DNA of 64,000 bases from Onchidella celtica (Eukaryota > Mollusca > Gastropoda > Systellommatophora > Onchidiidae), in NCBI GenBank assembly GCA_963931925.1, contig OZ007574.1, positions 35,330,461 through 35,394,460 of the forward strand. Direction: 5' to 3'. The notes beneath the pieces are model-generated. The model did no database searches. It was not told where the DNA came from and worked only from the letters and a program-made list of their open reading frames with translations. The position numbers and the translations under genes are program-made. Of this stretch, positions 32,198 through 45,500 are shown one piece after another; the first letter of the stretch is position 1, and the number at the start of each line of letters is the position of its first letter.

Positions 32198-34672
32198 GGA
32201 AAGTCAGCTCAGTTCTTCTCTAGTTTCCCCAGTTTTTGTCTGCAATCGCCGCTGGTTGTTAGTTTTAGAGAAGACATATCGAGGGTTGGCTACCTAAAAG
32301 TTTTATGTCCAAAATAGTCAGATTGAGAAAAACAAGTTTGAAGTTTATAACCTGAATGAAACTCAAATAATGGCAATAATTTAACGGTAACATGAATGGT
32401 TTTATTGGGTTATGAAATAAAGTCACACACTTTGTGTCTTGTAAGAGCAATGAATGAAATTGGACATTACACATTCTGGTTGATAACCTTACAAATGTTT
32501 CACTGATGACAGTTTCCTGCCTTCAGTGTGTATAATGTACACTACTTGCAATTAGATTCCTGAAAGCTGATCAGATTCTTGTCTATTTTATACTCTCTGG
32601 ATTGAGAGAACACCATATAATGCAATTTTACTGGATGTCATTGGGACCATCAAGAACGAGTTGAAGATGGGTTCATGGATTAAGATAAAAGTCATGTTGT
32701 AGAGGAAATATTTTTGGCCAGTCATAAAATGTGTGGAGATAGAATTTAATGCAAAACCAAAAATATGTGCATTGGCAATATTGGCATTGATTGCTGGATA
32801 AATCAGTGTAATTTCCATTTCTTGGAAAGCCTAATTCAGGTGTGTCAGTGAGTTTTCCTGGAAACAGTTTTCATGAATGGCATATTGTGTGTTGTAAAGA
32901 GTGTCTTTAATACATGTACATGTATATGGGGTTGCTGTGTTGTAGAAAACTTATTGTCAAAGTAGTTTGCAAATCGGACATTCTGCAATTTCTGAAATTC
33001 TACTTTAGGAACAGTTATTTTTTAGTGAAACTACACTGATATTATTTTGCTACCAAGCCCAAATGCCCTTCCTTCCTTTAGTCTACCAGAATAATGGACT
33101 ATCGGGTAGAAAAACAGCAGGAAGTAGTAAAATATGGAGGGCAGAACATGCTGGAACAATGTTGGCCGATATGACAGCCTTGCAGCAGTTTTAGTATGAA
33201 ACTGTAAGGCTGATATATTGGCCATTCTTTTGCAATATATGATGTACGATACATAGGCGCTGTGGCAGCAAGAAGGTTAATATGACCTCTTAGTTTGCAC
33301 TAATCAGTGTCATCATTTACAGTACTTGTTTTTTAATTTATCACCATTCACTGCTACACACTTTTCCCCATTGTAGCAGTACACTTTCACATTGATTTGA
33401 GGACTTACAGTGTACATCCTTAGGGCAGTGGAGTGGTTAATTTAGATGATGTATTGAGGAGCAAATATTTTATTTCTCTACAAAAAAAATTTTTTAAGGA
33501 TTTTTTAGATGGATTGTTTGCACACTACACTGAATAGTTAAACTGTAATGAATTGTGTAGCTTTATGGTCAACAGAGTTGTTTATTTGATGACTATACTG
33601 GGTGTGCCTCCTCATCATTTGGTTGTGCCTGTCTTGCCTTTGCTTAAACTGTTTGTAAAGCACATGTCATGTACACTGTTTAGTATGGCTGGATAATGGT
33701 GTTAATCCAAACTGAATTGAAGACGCACAAAGATGTTGGAAATGGTGGTGTTTTACGGTAAAGGGATATACATGTATGTTTGATTTTTTGCCCGAACTTC
33801 ATCGTAATTGAGTAATTTCATATTCATCGAGAAAACTTCTCAGATATTGCAAAATAAGCCAAGCAATTCAGAGATACGATATTGAATTTATATACACATC
33901 CATTATTTTGGTCATAGCCATCTTGATTTTTGAACTGGCCAGTACAATTTGTGGAAATTAATGTGAATTATACACTGTAGAATTTGGGGGGGGGGGGGGC
34001 AGGCAAACTACAGTCAGTGAGAGCTTGACAAGAAAAACTTGGCTCACAAAAGTATTTCGTGGAGGAAAGAGATACTGGAAAATGATGATAGTGTTGACAG
34101 TAGTTCTGTATAAATCATAATAAACAATGTAAAATACGGTAGCTCTATGTGGTTATATGTTTGAAAGTTATTTGTTTTTTTTATTGGAGAAATATTGAGC
34201 TTTGAGTTTTGGGGAACGTTTACAATGTGCTCATAACATAACTTCTTGGCTGCCATGCCAGGTTCATTATTATCCCAAACCTGGTGACCCAAATCAAGCT
34301 TTTTGCCTTCATCCTTAAGGAGAATCTGAACCATGGCAGTATCTCTGAAGGCAGCGTTGGGTAGCAGTCCCGGGTGTGAGAACCACTGTTTCTCATAAAA
34401 TGAAATGATATTCTAACCACATTTGTTTCCATATGACATGTATTTATATGACATTCAGTTTATATTGTACGATTGTAACATCCTAAATGGCAGTATTTGA
34501 TGTTTTTGTACTTGACTAAAAATTACCCCTTGTATTCTTGTACATGTATCAACTAGTACCAGATTGCAAGGTCAGCTTGCGGTAATCAATGTTCATTTAT
34601 GTCTCCACCCATATTTATGTAGTCATTTTGTACGATGTTCCATAATCTTTCCACCATTGAGGTGTTTTGTAA

Positions 34673-34693
34673 TTATTTATTATTTATTTATTT
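34673..34693 (+). promoter_or_regulatory. AU-rich element
   Basis: Overlapping ATTTA motifs and a TTATTTATT core lie in the 3'UTR. In animals this pattern commonly controls mRNA stability; function here is inferred. Confidence 0.4.
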
Positions 34694-34963
34694 TGTATTG
34701 AAGTTTCTTTCAATTTACAGAATTGGTGGTCTGTTGTTTCTTTCAGTGGAAAGCAAACATAATAAAGGACACTATTCTTTCACTTTATTTCATTTGTTTT
34801 GTTTTTACTTATCTGAGGGAAGCTGTGCAGTGTACTCTTGTGAGCTTGTGTGCTGTAAGCTTACGAAGTACAGTTTGTCAGTTTTTTTGCATCATAAACC
34901 TTCTTGCTTTGAGATCATACTGGACATGATTTCGTCAGTAAATAATGAAAGTTGAAAATCTAT

Positions 34964-34969
34964 AATAAA
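34964..34969 (+). terminator. Poly(A) signal AATAAA
   Basis: AATAAA is followed within about 15 bases by a GT- and T-rich stretch, the usual downstream element. It is the most likely 3' end of the zinc-finger mRNA. Another AATAAA lies at 34761-34766. Confidence 0.6.
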
Positions 34970-34985
34970 GTGTTACACACATTTT

Positions 34986-36231
34986 TTTTTTGTCTTTAAT
35001 CGTGGAAATGGCAGATCATGTCTTTGAAGCTCGGTGGATTATGAAATTGTCACTTTGTGCAAGTCATTAAAATCACAGGTACATGTAATTATTTTTGAAA
35101 TGGATTCATACTTATTTCATGAAATGCTTGCACTGGAAAGATCTGAAAATACAATGTAGTTGATCACAAAATTACCAATATCTGCAACTGTCTGTCTGTC
35201 TCTCTCTCTCTCTCTCTGTGTGTCTCTTTTTGCCTGATTTCCCATAACCTTACTCCCTTTCCCCTTCATTAACCAATACATTACGCTTTATCAACAGAGA
35301 AAAGTTAACGATTACACCTCTAGCTAAATCATATCAAAAGCCCTCCCGTTGGTCTCATGTCTAACCCACAAAAAAAGCTACTGTCATTTTAGTGTCAACA
35401 CAATCACGCCAACATCCCCCTAAAGCGAAAACTCCAGCCACCCAAGTGTTCAGCCACACAAGGACGAATTATCCCTTGGCGAAACAGCCACTTGATTAAA
35501 TCTACTGGGAGTGATATTTAAACGGTTGGCGCAGTTGCCTGTGGAGAACTCCTTTATTACTGCCCGGGATTATGAAGAGCTTAGCCCGGGGTTTAATTGT
35601 TGCTATATTTAGGATGACCTAGGGGTAGTGTTTGCTGATAAAAGTGGATTCGGGGTGAGTGTGGGCCAACTCAATAACCTAGACTCAAAGTAGTCCAAGA
35701 TGAGAAATGGCGGAAAAACGATAGAGGATCACACTACATGTACAAGGATCAGTTTGTACAGAGACCCGTGTCGAGAAGCTCAGCAATCGTTTTGAGTTTA
35801 TTATAGGCCTACGTGGTTTTTTTGGGGGGGGGGGGGGGAGGCTTAGATTGAAATGCGATTTGGTCTGTAACCATCGCATTCGTATGCATGACTGCGAATT
35901 TTATGTTGAATAAAGTGGATGAATGAATAAATCATGTAAGTATCTAAATAAAAATATACAAGTAAATACACAAATAAGTAAATAAAGCACGTAAATGAAT
36001 ACCTGTAGGTAAATAAATAAATGAATAATCTGATAGGTTGAATACTTAAATGAAAAGATCACTAAATAATGATTTAGCAGATAAATACATGTACTGTAAA
36101 TTTTATACATAGATAACCCTCATTATAGGCCTACATGTATTATGTTTGTGCACTCCTTCTTTCATGATGTTTTAATCTAAGTTTGTTTTGTTGTTGTTAT
36201 TGTTGTTTTTTTTAAAGCATATTTTTTTTGG
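34986..36231. other. Intergenic, simple repeats only
   Basis: Contains a (TC)n run at about 35197-35222, a G-run at about 35822-35838 and degenerate TAAA units at 35935-36030. No gene recognised. Confidence 0.6.
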
Positions 36232-36422
36232 AACCTTTAAGCTGTGTTTTCTTGTGTACGGAAACGGAAACTTTAAAAACCTTTCAAGTAGTGAAACAGA
36301 AAGAATAATTTCATGTGTACTTGAGCGCCGTTTCCGTACACATAGAAACACTCTTTCTTTTAACTGCCTGATTATGTTTGACTTCTCCGTTTCCGTATAC
36401 ATGAAAACACAGCTTTAGGCAG
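36232..36422. mobile_element. Palindromic MITE
   Basis: About 30-bp inverted repeats: aagctgtgttttcttgtgta at 36239 mirrors tatacatgaaaacacagctt at about 36396. The internal cgtttccgtacacat motif repeats the arm theme. Probably a small foldback or MITE of unassigned family. Confidence 0.6.
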
Positions 36423-36710
36423 TTAAGGTTATAAAAGAGCTTTCCACCCGCTGCCTTGACATGACAGTTCTGACGTGTCCAAACCAGTGAGGCAGATTTG
36501 CGTTGGTCTCACCAGGGCGTGAGGTCCCTTGTTACTTCCGTAATCCACATTTCACAGTAACTGGACACAAAACAGACTTCGAGTTGACTCAGTATCCCAT
36601 TTTGGTTTCCCCGATCCACACATTAAATCCCAGGTGGTTCCACACGAGTTAAAACATCGTACTGCGAGGTTGATTAATAATTTGAAAAAAACAGTGTAGA
36701 AGGAATTGAT

Positions 36711-36965
36711 ATATCGAGGATTGGCAACCAAAATGTTTTACGTCCAAAATAGTCCAATTATGAAAAACGAGCTTAAAATTTGTAAACTTAACGAAAATTC
36801 AAATAATAGCAATAATTTCAAAAGGGTCACATAAATACATGTGCATGTAGTTTTATTGGGTTATAAAATAAAGCCACGCACCTTATGCCCTGGATATCTG
36901 CAGGCATTTAAAAGCAATGAATAAAAGTGGACATAACACATTCTGGTTAATAACCTGAGATATGG
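36711..36965 (+). repeat. Second copy of a 3'UTR segment
   Basis: Similar throughout to 32276-32490 in the zinc-finger 3'UTR. Shared landmarks include atatcgagg, caaataatagcaataattt, ttttattgggttat(g/a)aaataaag and acattctggtt. Similarity stops abruptly at ataacct on both sides, which suggests a dispersed repeat. Confidence 0.65.
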
Positions 36966-37964
36966 AACATGATCAGTCACCCCTAAATGAGTAAAGATAA
37001 GGGGCAGGTGAGAGTACTGTGTTATCCTCGCGCGCTAAGCTTATTAACTGGGCTAGACTTCCTTGTGAGCTCTGGCTATTATTGACCGTCAAATGAGATT
37101 TCATATTCAGCATATTAGATTATCAGTAACCCTGGCCGTGGGGACAATTAATATGGACCACATTAGAGGCAGTTATTGCTTTTCCCGTTTCCGCTGTCTC
37201 AGCTCGATCTATTGGTTTTCACTCCTAACAGTTCATTACTGGAGAAACTGTGAGCAGTTCGTCGGCAGCTAGGCCTAGAGGCGCACTGAGGCAAATCTTC
37301 GATTGTGCATCTGGTTTGACTCAGTAGGCCTACATGAGGTGTCTCTTTCGGTCAGCTAACCCACGACAGTTTTGACGCCCCCGAAGACAGAATTGCCTCG
37401 CCCTGGCTAGGGCAGAAGGTCTCATCTCAGTTCACGTCTCACCCACACTCACACTGTTAACCATCTAGTGTCCAGCATGCTGTATCTGAAACATTTCCAC
37501 AGAGCCTAATGTTCAATAATTGGAACATTTCTGAAATGACCAAGAAAATTAATGATTTTACGTGGTAAACATGCATGTTTCTGCATCCATTTGACCATTT
37601 TAAATTAGTTTCTTAAGATTCAAAACTGCTAAATTGGCTGAGCTGGAAATTTGAGGGTTAAACCGAGACCAAGCAGACATGACCCAGCGCGCCATCAGCT
37701 TACATGGTTATGATGTAACGAAATACTGTTTACATCAGTACAAGTAAGGGTGTGTAAGAGTAGGCTACCTTTAGGTCAAATGTAAAAAAAATATTTTAAA
37801 AGAAAACGTTAAACAAATAACCTGATAAATGGACAGACAAGCCGACAGGTTGATTAACTGACCCTTCACTGACCATCCTCAGATCAAATACAAATGTGGC
37901 CTACATGTAAATGCTTGTGGACCAGGTACTGTCAGCCTCCTCAGCGACTCCTCTGTAGCTGAGA
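36966..37964. other. Intergenic, nothing recognised
   Basis: Mixed sequence with no open frame or repeat I can name. 37310-37390 has weak resemblance to 62615-62680 (gtctct...caagttttgacg-like). Confidence 0.5.
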
Positions 37965-38208
37965 CGTGACCTCAACTCTTGTTTATTCCATCTCCACTTT
38001 TTTGGTCACAAATTCGAAGTTAAACGTTTGCGGCTTTAATATTATGATAAGGAGTTGGAATACATCGGAACTGTGAAACAGCTTGATAAGTGCCACAGCG
38101 CATTTTAAACAAGTGCTTAAGTGTGCATTTGCTATACCTCTTCTACATACGAACAGATCTCCAATTTTTCAGAAAATGGAGAAGGACCAAACAAGAACTA
38201 AAGTCACG
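37965..38208 (+). mobile_element. MITE family R1, copy 2
   Basis: Full-length. It starts gtgacctcaactcttgttta and ends caagaactaaagtcac, which are inverted equivalents. Its inner part matches copy 1. Confidence 0.75.
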
Positions 38209-39433
38209 ATTTCTCATCACAGCTCGATTCCTTTCATCTACCGTGACTAAAGTTGTGTATAATGTAAGTTTACACTCCAATTATATCTCAGTTACAAAAG
38301 TAATTTGTTTTGTACCATTTCGTTATCAGCAGCTTTTGATTTACAATCCTCTGCCCTACTCCCAAATATTATTACGGCCCCCCCCCCTTCCCCCACCTCC
38401 CATCTCCATCCATGAATTGTTTGTAATGCTACTTACATTCTTTCACTTTTGTCGCACATTCTATCCTTTCTTAGCTCTTTATTCTTTTCTCCTACCACAT
38501 TCCCATTGCTGCCATATAAACCACCCATCATTTTCCATCTTTAATCGTTCTTCAAGGTTTCACCTCTTTCATCTCTCACTCCCCGCCTCCAGCCCCTTTA
38601 CCATGCACGAGAATGCTCGGCTATCTTTGTTTCGGGAAGAAAGAAAGTAGACTTTTCTATTAACAGATGTTGCTCTAGTCTGTCTTCATTCACCCCCCCC
38701 CCCTACTATTTACTCCCTGTATCGCAAACGTGGAAAAAAATTCATGGCACACAAAGAGCTAGTTTCATGTTTTTTAAATGAATGAATTATGTAGATTTCA
38801 TGTATACCGGAAGAAAGCCCTATGCTTGCTGATCCAATAAAATTATTTCCTGACGTGGACCCACGGTGCGTCTTGTCCTTTCTAAAAGGGGCTAAGATCT
38901 GTAACTTACTTTAAAAACTCTCATACACATTTACAAAAATGTTTTCCGATCTATGCAAAGCAAGTTTTGAGAATTTTACCAGTGTGATAAATTTTATACG
39001 GAACTATTTAATTCTATCTGTGAAATTTTAATTGATGAAGCTCTCAATGCCAAACATAAATAAAGTAGCGAAATAGACCGTGAAAGGACGCAGAGTGGCC
39101 GTTACCATGCCGACGAGCCGTAGCCTACAACCAAACTCCAAACTCAAACTTAAACTGGCTCTGCAATATGCCCATGCCCCGCAGGTGTGTGCATTTCCAT
39201 TCATTCGCCTAGATTTAACAAGAAATGAAAACAAAAACGACGGGTACTGCACGGCAAGAAAGTAGCATGCCCACGCCTGGCCTGATATTCACAGCCCACC
39301 AGCATTCCTGTGTCAGCAGGATGTAGACTGATAGTAATGCAATTTGGATAGGGTTGGTAGGATTACCATAGAGGCGATTCCCTACATCAACCCGACGTCG
39401 CCGCGATGTCGTAACCAATTCACTAAATATTAC
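38209..39433. other. Intergenic, nothing recognised
   Basis: Only C-runs near 38381 and 38690. A segment at 39183-39225 resembles 44101-44140 (cattcgcctagatttaa-like), hinting at another dispersed repeat. Confidence 0.5.
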
Positions 39434-39502
39434 AAAAACCACAGAAAAACTGTGGGGTCGCAGCAGGGCTATAAGCAAAGTCAAAATTGGGCAAAAAGAA
39501 AA
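39434..39502 (+). repeat. Short hairpin repeat, copy 1
   Basis: A 33-bp block containing the hairpin ccacagaaaaactgtgg and then ggtcgcagcag is identical to 54171-54203. It is followed by tcaaaattgggcaaaaa, which at 54204 appears in the opposite orientation. Confidence 0.6.
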
Positions 39503-42239
39503 GGTTGTATGTTGCGAAACCCTGCATGGGAAATAAAACCCAAACAATACAAAGCAAACTAAAGAGAAGACAGAAAATACACAAAATTTTCGGCTTTCGC
39601 CTTTTTCAAGTGAAAAAAAAAATCGAACAATAAAAGACTTCAACATGAACGAAGCGAAACGGTCACGAGCAGAGTTAGGGTCTTGGGGAGCATTCGACTG
39701 CACGAGAGGCAGCTAACTCACACTCGGACACAACCACACAAGAAAAGTATTAAACAACTAGAGTATCTATATATGTCAGGCCGGTCAGGCCATGTTTTAC
39801 ATAAATATTAATAAACAAAACAAAAGACAATAGAGGTATATTCAAAGCAATAAATTCTAATTACTAACTTAATCTATGATATTCATGTAATTATGGTTCC
39901 TTATTGGATGTACTGCAATCAATAGCAAATAGGTATATTATACGAAACTAGATATCAATTTAAAGTGACAGTTGAGTCGCCATTGGCCAGTCGCCAGGCA
40001 AACTCTCCCTAAATCATATGGGCTTGAATGTTAGGAGAGCCCAGTACGTTCCAAGCCTACAGAAGCACACTTCGGCTTGTAGGTAATTACGCAGTTGCAA
40101 AAAACTATTTATATATATACACAATCATTATTCAATTCATCAACAATGTGCCATATTACTTCAATCATACTAGGGAAATAATTCTATAACACAGGCCACT
40201 CGTCGTCGAGTGCCAGCTGGGGTTTCCTTAGACTTCCTATGAGGCTGTGGTTCTCTCTTTATCTCTGATCTTCTATTATGCTTGAACAAATAAGATATAT
40301 TACCATTGGTCACGCCTACTGGTAGGCGCGAACATCAAAATAGCGCAGCGTGGGCTTTCAAAGGTCAGCCCACTCAGACCTTTCTTTCTAGAGCTCAGTC
40401 AGTCCGTTAGCAAGGACTTCTAGTCTTCAAATCACAGTTCAGGTACTGGCCAACCGGAGATACTTCACGACACGATGCTTCTGCTCGTCTGTATTCAATA
40501 AATCTGAACGTTACACGATGTTTTATACTATCTAACTACCCAGCAGTGCTAGTCCGCTGGCCCAATTAGTTCAGCTGACTCATTGGCCGAAACCTCCCAC
40601 CATTTTAATTGTAGTAATACGTCTGCACTATTCTACCAGCCAGTTAACGTGCAAAAACTTGTCTAGTCATACTTAACAATGTCAACTATCCCCTACTCCA
40701 TTACTTATTAATCACGAACATTAAAACCGACAAGCGTGAATCTAACAGTTTAACTTTACATTTATTTACTCACCAACTATAATTCGCGAGGGCCGTTCAA
40801 GGCCACCAGCCAATTTCTCATGGCCCTGGTAAAACAACAACAACTCACTCTCTGCGTGAGTTTTAACAACATCCGAATCATGACAGAAACAGTTTACTTA
40901 GCTGCGAGTTCTTGCTTCGTTAGCAGCACCAAAGCACGTCCGTCCGCCAAATGCATGGAAGCTCGAAGTGACGCTTTTGGTTAGTAACCAAGATGAAGGC
41001 TGTAACCAGTGGATCTGGAGTAGGAGCGCTGTCGTTCTTATGTGTGCAAACTTGACGTCAATCCTACGTGTCGGATATTCCTAGGTTTGCTGGCTAATGG
41101 TAGTATGATTGTGGCCAAGCAAATTGTGGCTGATTTGCGAATACGTTGCTGTGGTTATGTCCCCAGCCGAGAGCTTTATGTGGTCAATTAGCTAATCTAA
41201 GCCTTACCATAGCTGGCCCTAGCCTTAGCCCTAATAATAATATAAAAAAAAATCACTGTGCAAACAAAATCCAATTTGGCCCCATGGCGCAATCACACCG
41301 AAGAAAAAAACAAAACGCCTGCCCTAGTCATAATAATTATTTTAAATAACGAAACAAAACAAAACAAAAACACCACTTGATTTGCTTCCTACGATGAGCA
41401 CTGTACACTTCCTCTGCTTTGTAATACACAGAGTATCAACTGGACTGCATTGCTTGTATCTAAAGTGTGCTTCGTAATCTAGTGCTGTCAAGTGTTTTAA
41501 GGCGTGTTTTGATTTTCACATGGATGCATTTTCTTCATTGTGTGTACTATTACATGCATGATGCATTATTTTCGGAGTGGATTACATACGTGTATTTACA
41601 GATGGAATGTTTACTATAAGCTATTATATCTGGCAGATACAAAAGCAGCCTAAAATGGCACATCGTGGCACACTTTTCTTTCTGAGTGTGCTCAAAAATG
41701 TTCTAACTTGAAGAATAAAACAATAATCTAGTCCAATCCGTCCAGCAGTTTCCGAGTTATCACTGTTTCAGGTAAGGGCCCCATCTTACATTCACAGTAT
41801 CCATTATGTATAATAACTGAATTAAATTGGGTTTTCATGTGTACTGAAACTTCTTCTTCAATACGTCTATTGCGTTTTAGCGTCATGTCAGTTTTGACCA
41901 TGTCCTGCCCATGGAAGGGGGAAAAGGACACCAAGGTTGGGCTGTGCTTAGGGCACCACATTACTGGCCTTAATCCGGCCTTGACGCTAACTGTATTCCT
42001 AGCATACCCTAATCGTAAGCTTTGCTTTGGGTGTATTTTCCATTCATTGGACGAATGAAGAAATCTACTCTTGATACCCTTATTGCCATAGTACAAAATG
42101 GTGGTTAAGTTGTAAGTTGGCTGAGACTGGGAGTACGCGTAGTTCGAGACTGAAACTTTTTGCTTCTAGTAACCCTGGCGTAGACTGTAAGTTTGGACGT
42201 CACTCACTCTCCACCCTAGATAGCATTATCTCAAAGTTT
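39503..42239. other. Intergenic, nothing firmly recognised
   Basis: No gene found. About 39774-40515 has some promoter-like and AATAAA-like sequence but no supported boundaries. Confidence 0.45.
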
Positions 42240-42645
42240 TTTGCTTTTTTTTGTTGTTGCTTCGTCTAGTCTACGAATCTGCTTATCCCCCCCCCCACCC
42301 CCCATCTCTCTGTCGTTCTCTCCTCTCCCTCTCTCCCTCTCCGTCTCTTATTTGCCTTCTCTTTCTTCTTTCTTTCTGTTTCTCTTCCCCTCTCTTTCTT
42401 TCCAATTCCCTTCTCTTTGTCGCCGCCTCTCTCCCTCCTCTCTCTCATCTCTCTTGCTCCCCTCTCTGTCTTTCTCTCTATCTCTCTCTGTCTGTCTTTC
42501 TGTCTCTCATTTTCCTTTGATTTCTCTCTCCCCCTTTCTCCTTTTCTTTCCCTTCATCTCTTTCTCTTTCCCTTTCTCTCTCCCCTCTCTGTGCGTCTTT
42601 CTCAATCTCGATCTCTCTTTTCTTCTCTTCTCTTGGGTGATGGAG
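42240..42645. repeat. Long pyrimidine tract
   Basis: About 400 bp of CT-rich, imperfect TCTC/CCCT/TTTC sequence. Open frames across it are low-complexity artefacts. Confidence 0.85.
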
Positions 42646-43452
42646 TAAATATTCCGCAGCACGTGCGTGGCAATCTTCATCTGACAGACATCCTGACCCT
42701 TATCTACCCCTCCCTGCCTCCCCCCCCCCCCAAACGCCTTCTCACCCCACACCCTGACTTCAGTACAGAAAGGGGAAAGTGTTCCGTGCGTCCCGAGCAC
42801 CCAATCGTCTGTATGCAGTCTACCGCAATCGTTTCCCTGCCCTTCACCTCGATTCCTAACACTCTCCCTAACTATATCCTCACCCCTAACCCTAAATGCT
42901 TGTACTCCAGTGCTTGTGCAAAGAAATTCATATCCATCTGAAATGAAAGTCACCATCCCTTGTTTTATTAACTTTCTAGATCGCCCAGAAGTAACAGAAT
43001 AATACACATGAATGCAAACAGAGAAAGATACGAAGACCCTTTTAGCCTTCTGCAGTTCGCCCCAACAAAACACTTTAGCTACATGTGTGCCATATTTCAC
43101 TAAGGTTCCTTATCATGTCATTTCATGGTATGCCTGTTGTTGAGTTTTATTGAGTTGTGCCATACGTTTCTGTAATGAAGCGTAAGATGTGTATACCATA
43201 GCATGTGCTCTTAAACGTTCTGTGAAAGAGAACTTCCCTCATGGGACAGTAACGCAATTTTTATCTTATCTTATCTTATCCCTGACCCAAAAACTCCTAT
43301 GTTTGTTATTTGGACTGACTGTCAATAGCAAATTCTGAGACTGTAAAGAATTGTAAGGCTAGGCGCATACATACGACTTGCTGTCTCGGTGCTATTGTGT
43401 CTTAGGTTCATGTTGTCTTTGACTCTGTGATGAGCCCGATTGGCACATGTTA
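42646..43452. other. Intergenic, nothing recognised
   Basis: Contains a small (TTATC)n run at about 43260-43280. No gene or mobile element recognised. Confidence 0.5.
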
Positions 43453-44095
43453 TAAGCTTAGTTCTTGTTTTATTTTTTTCTAGCTCCCTTTTCTGAAAAA
43501 AAAACTCCCCACAAATCCGGAGATCTTTTAGTATAATAGAAGAGGTATAACAAACACACACTTTGATGCTTGTTTAGCTGATTCACTCCCAGTTAGTTTC
43601 TTTCAGAGAATAAGAGTTTTCATATTGCTCTCTTTGAAAGACGGTGATCAGTGATGTGGATACCAGTGATACTACCAGTGTATAGAAGCTTTTAAAAACA
43701 TGGTTAAATGCCAAATTATGCCAAATACAGAATTTTTTAACTTGAAATAGGTATTTTCCAGATGAACCGCTCGGCGCAGCATACGGCACCGAGTCAGTTT
43801 ATCATGCGTCAAGGCATTGATCAAGCTGTTTCCAGGAAAGGTAACCACAGGAAAAGCCCTTTTGAGGACTATGAAAGCTAAGAAGGTGGCAGAAACACCA
43901 AGAACAAGCAAATTAAGCCAAGAAAGAGAGAGGTGCAAATGTCTAGGGCAGAGATCCTCCCAAAAACAAAGACCTCAACAAACACACCAAGCTGTTTCAC
44001 AGTTTCGATTTATTCTAACTCCTTAATGATAATAAAACCAAAGCCGCAAAAGTTTGACATCGAATTTCTCAGTTGCACAAAAAGTGGAGTTGGAG
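43453..44095 (-). mobile_element. MITE family R1, copy 3, interrupted
   Basis: Reverse-oriented R1. 43453-43575 holds the right half (ttagttcttgtttta, then agaagaggtataacaaa). 43988-44095 holds the left half (gctgtttcacagtttcg, then gccgcaaaagtttgaca). About 412 bp of unrelated sequence (43576-43987) lies between. Confidence 0.65.
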
Positions 44096-44639
44096 CAAAC
44101 AGGTGCACATTTCTATTCATTAGCCTAGATTTAAGAAGAAGTGACGCCACAGCAGTACAGCAATGTCGCATGTGTGCACCTTGGCTATGGGGGGTATCAT
44201 ACTCAGCCCGGAACATCATAGCCAGTTAGCGGCTGCCAGCAAAATACACGTAGATCTACACCCGAGAAATAATGGCAGAAGCTGACTGGGTATGAAAAGG
44301 TCTTCCCGGATTTACTAAGAAAATATAGGAAATTACGGTGTGCACTTCTTGTCTGCCAGTAGCTGACTGTGCCGTTCCAGGTTCAGTATGATGTCCCCCT
44401 AAGAATTCAAAGTGGTAGTGGCGCACCGAACTTTTCCCCAAGGAACGAAGAATCCAAAGGTTCAATCTGAGCCTCAGAAATATTCCTTTTTTGCAGCCAT
44501 CAAGAGCTGTGCACACACCAACTGGCCCCTGGCCACAACTTCCTAGTCTTAACACATTTAAGCAAAGCACTTCTGTCAGCTCCTTTAGTTTACATTTTAA
44601 CTTCCACTCAAATTCTCTTTCGACGTGGGCGATATCGCT

Positions 44640-44715
44640 CCGCGGAGCGTTGGGGGGGGGGGGGTGATTTTCTATTTCCAGGGGGCAGGGGAGAACAAAA
44701 AAAAAAAAAAAAGGT
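44640..44715. repeat. G-run and A-run
   Basis: A run of 14 G (44651-44664) and 16 A (44698-44713) sit close together. Length is likely unstable. Confidence 0.7.
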
Positions 44716-45029
44716 CGAGACACTTGGGCAAAAACGATGAAAGGAGGGGGAGAGGGGAGGGCGAGTACATGATGAAAAATGATTTTGGGGGCAAAAACAA
44801 GGCAGCCACTGACTTATTCAACAGCACACGTAGATGGGTTTTATGAACAGAAACGTTTTTTTTTTTTTCTTGGAGCCTATTCTGTCTGTTTTATAATGAA
44901 TCATCAACATCCTTACATAGCTTCGAAAAACTTAACGACACAATTCTTGTGAAATGTATCTGTTGGGTTCCAGTAGTTCGAGCAAAGATACTAGATTGAT
45001 ACGATCAGACCCTTCCCCTCTTCGGGTGT

Positions 45030-45500
45030 TTTAAAATAGGAAGCGCATATATATATGGACAGTGCATATCCGTACAAGGCACACAATTCGATGACGTAGA
45101 ACACACACCGGAATACTATATTACTGACCTTGTTAAGTTGCATAGTTTTTAAAAATATAAATCGGCTTAGTAGCAAAACAATCCGACTTCTGCTCGGAGA
45201 TTGCGTGATCTGCTCTAATAATATACTTGAGTGTACGTCGATCACCAATGGCTACCCCAGCCCCTTTTCGCCTGATTAGTTAGTCTGAGTAACGCCCATT
45301 GATACAAACTGACTAGACCCTCACGCCCCCAGATCCCTCTGACTATTCCATGTGTTGTCACTTTAAATTCGTGAACACCATACCGGTACCAAGGTTTGTT
45401 TCAGCAAACCTTCACCAGTCGCGATTTTTGGTAAACATGTTGTACGGATATGCACTGTCCATATCCATACAACATGTTATACGGATATACACTTCCTTTA
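45030..45500. repeat. Inverted repeat with 24-bp perfect arms
   Basis: 45054-45077 is the exact reverse complement of 45440-45463 (core ggacagtgcatatccgtac), with a 362-bp spacer. Weaker outer similarity (ttttaaaataggaagcgcat and aagtgtatatcc inverted) extends the arms. Probably a MITE. Confidence 0.6.

Larger units (their letters stand above)
32198..34985 (+). other. 3'UTR of the zinc-finger gene
   Basis: The roughly 2.8 kb between the stop codon and a well-formed poly(A) site has no further coding potential. An early AATAAA at 32416-32421 could give a short form. A G-run lies at about 33987-33999. The 32276-32490 segment has a second copy at 36711-36965. Confidence 0.6.

Noticed and set aside
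38090-38650. Open frame starting MPQRILNK, also seen near 63624
   Set aside because: Both starts lie inside R1 MITE copies; the similarity reflects the repeat, not a protein family.
39215-39703. 162-codon minus-strand open frame
   Set aside because: No recognisable domain, overlaps the dispersed hairpin repeat, and has no splice or neighbour support.
39774-40515. Possible solo LTR with TG start, TATA-like and AATAAA-like sequence
   Set aside because: No target duplication, no partner copy and no convincing ends.
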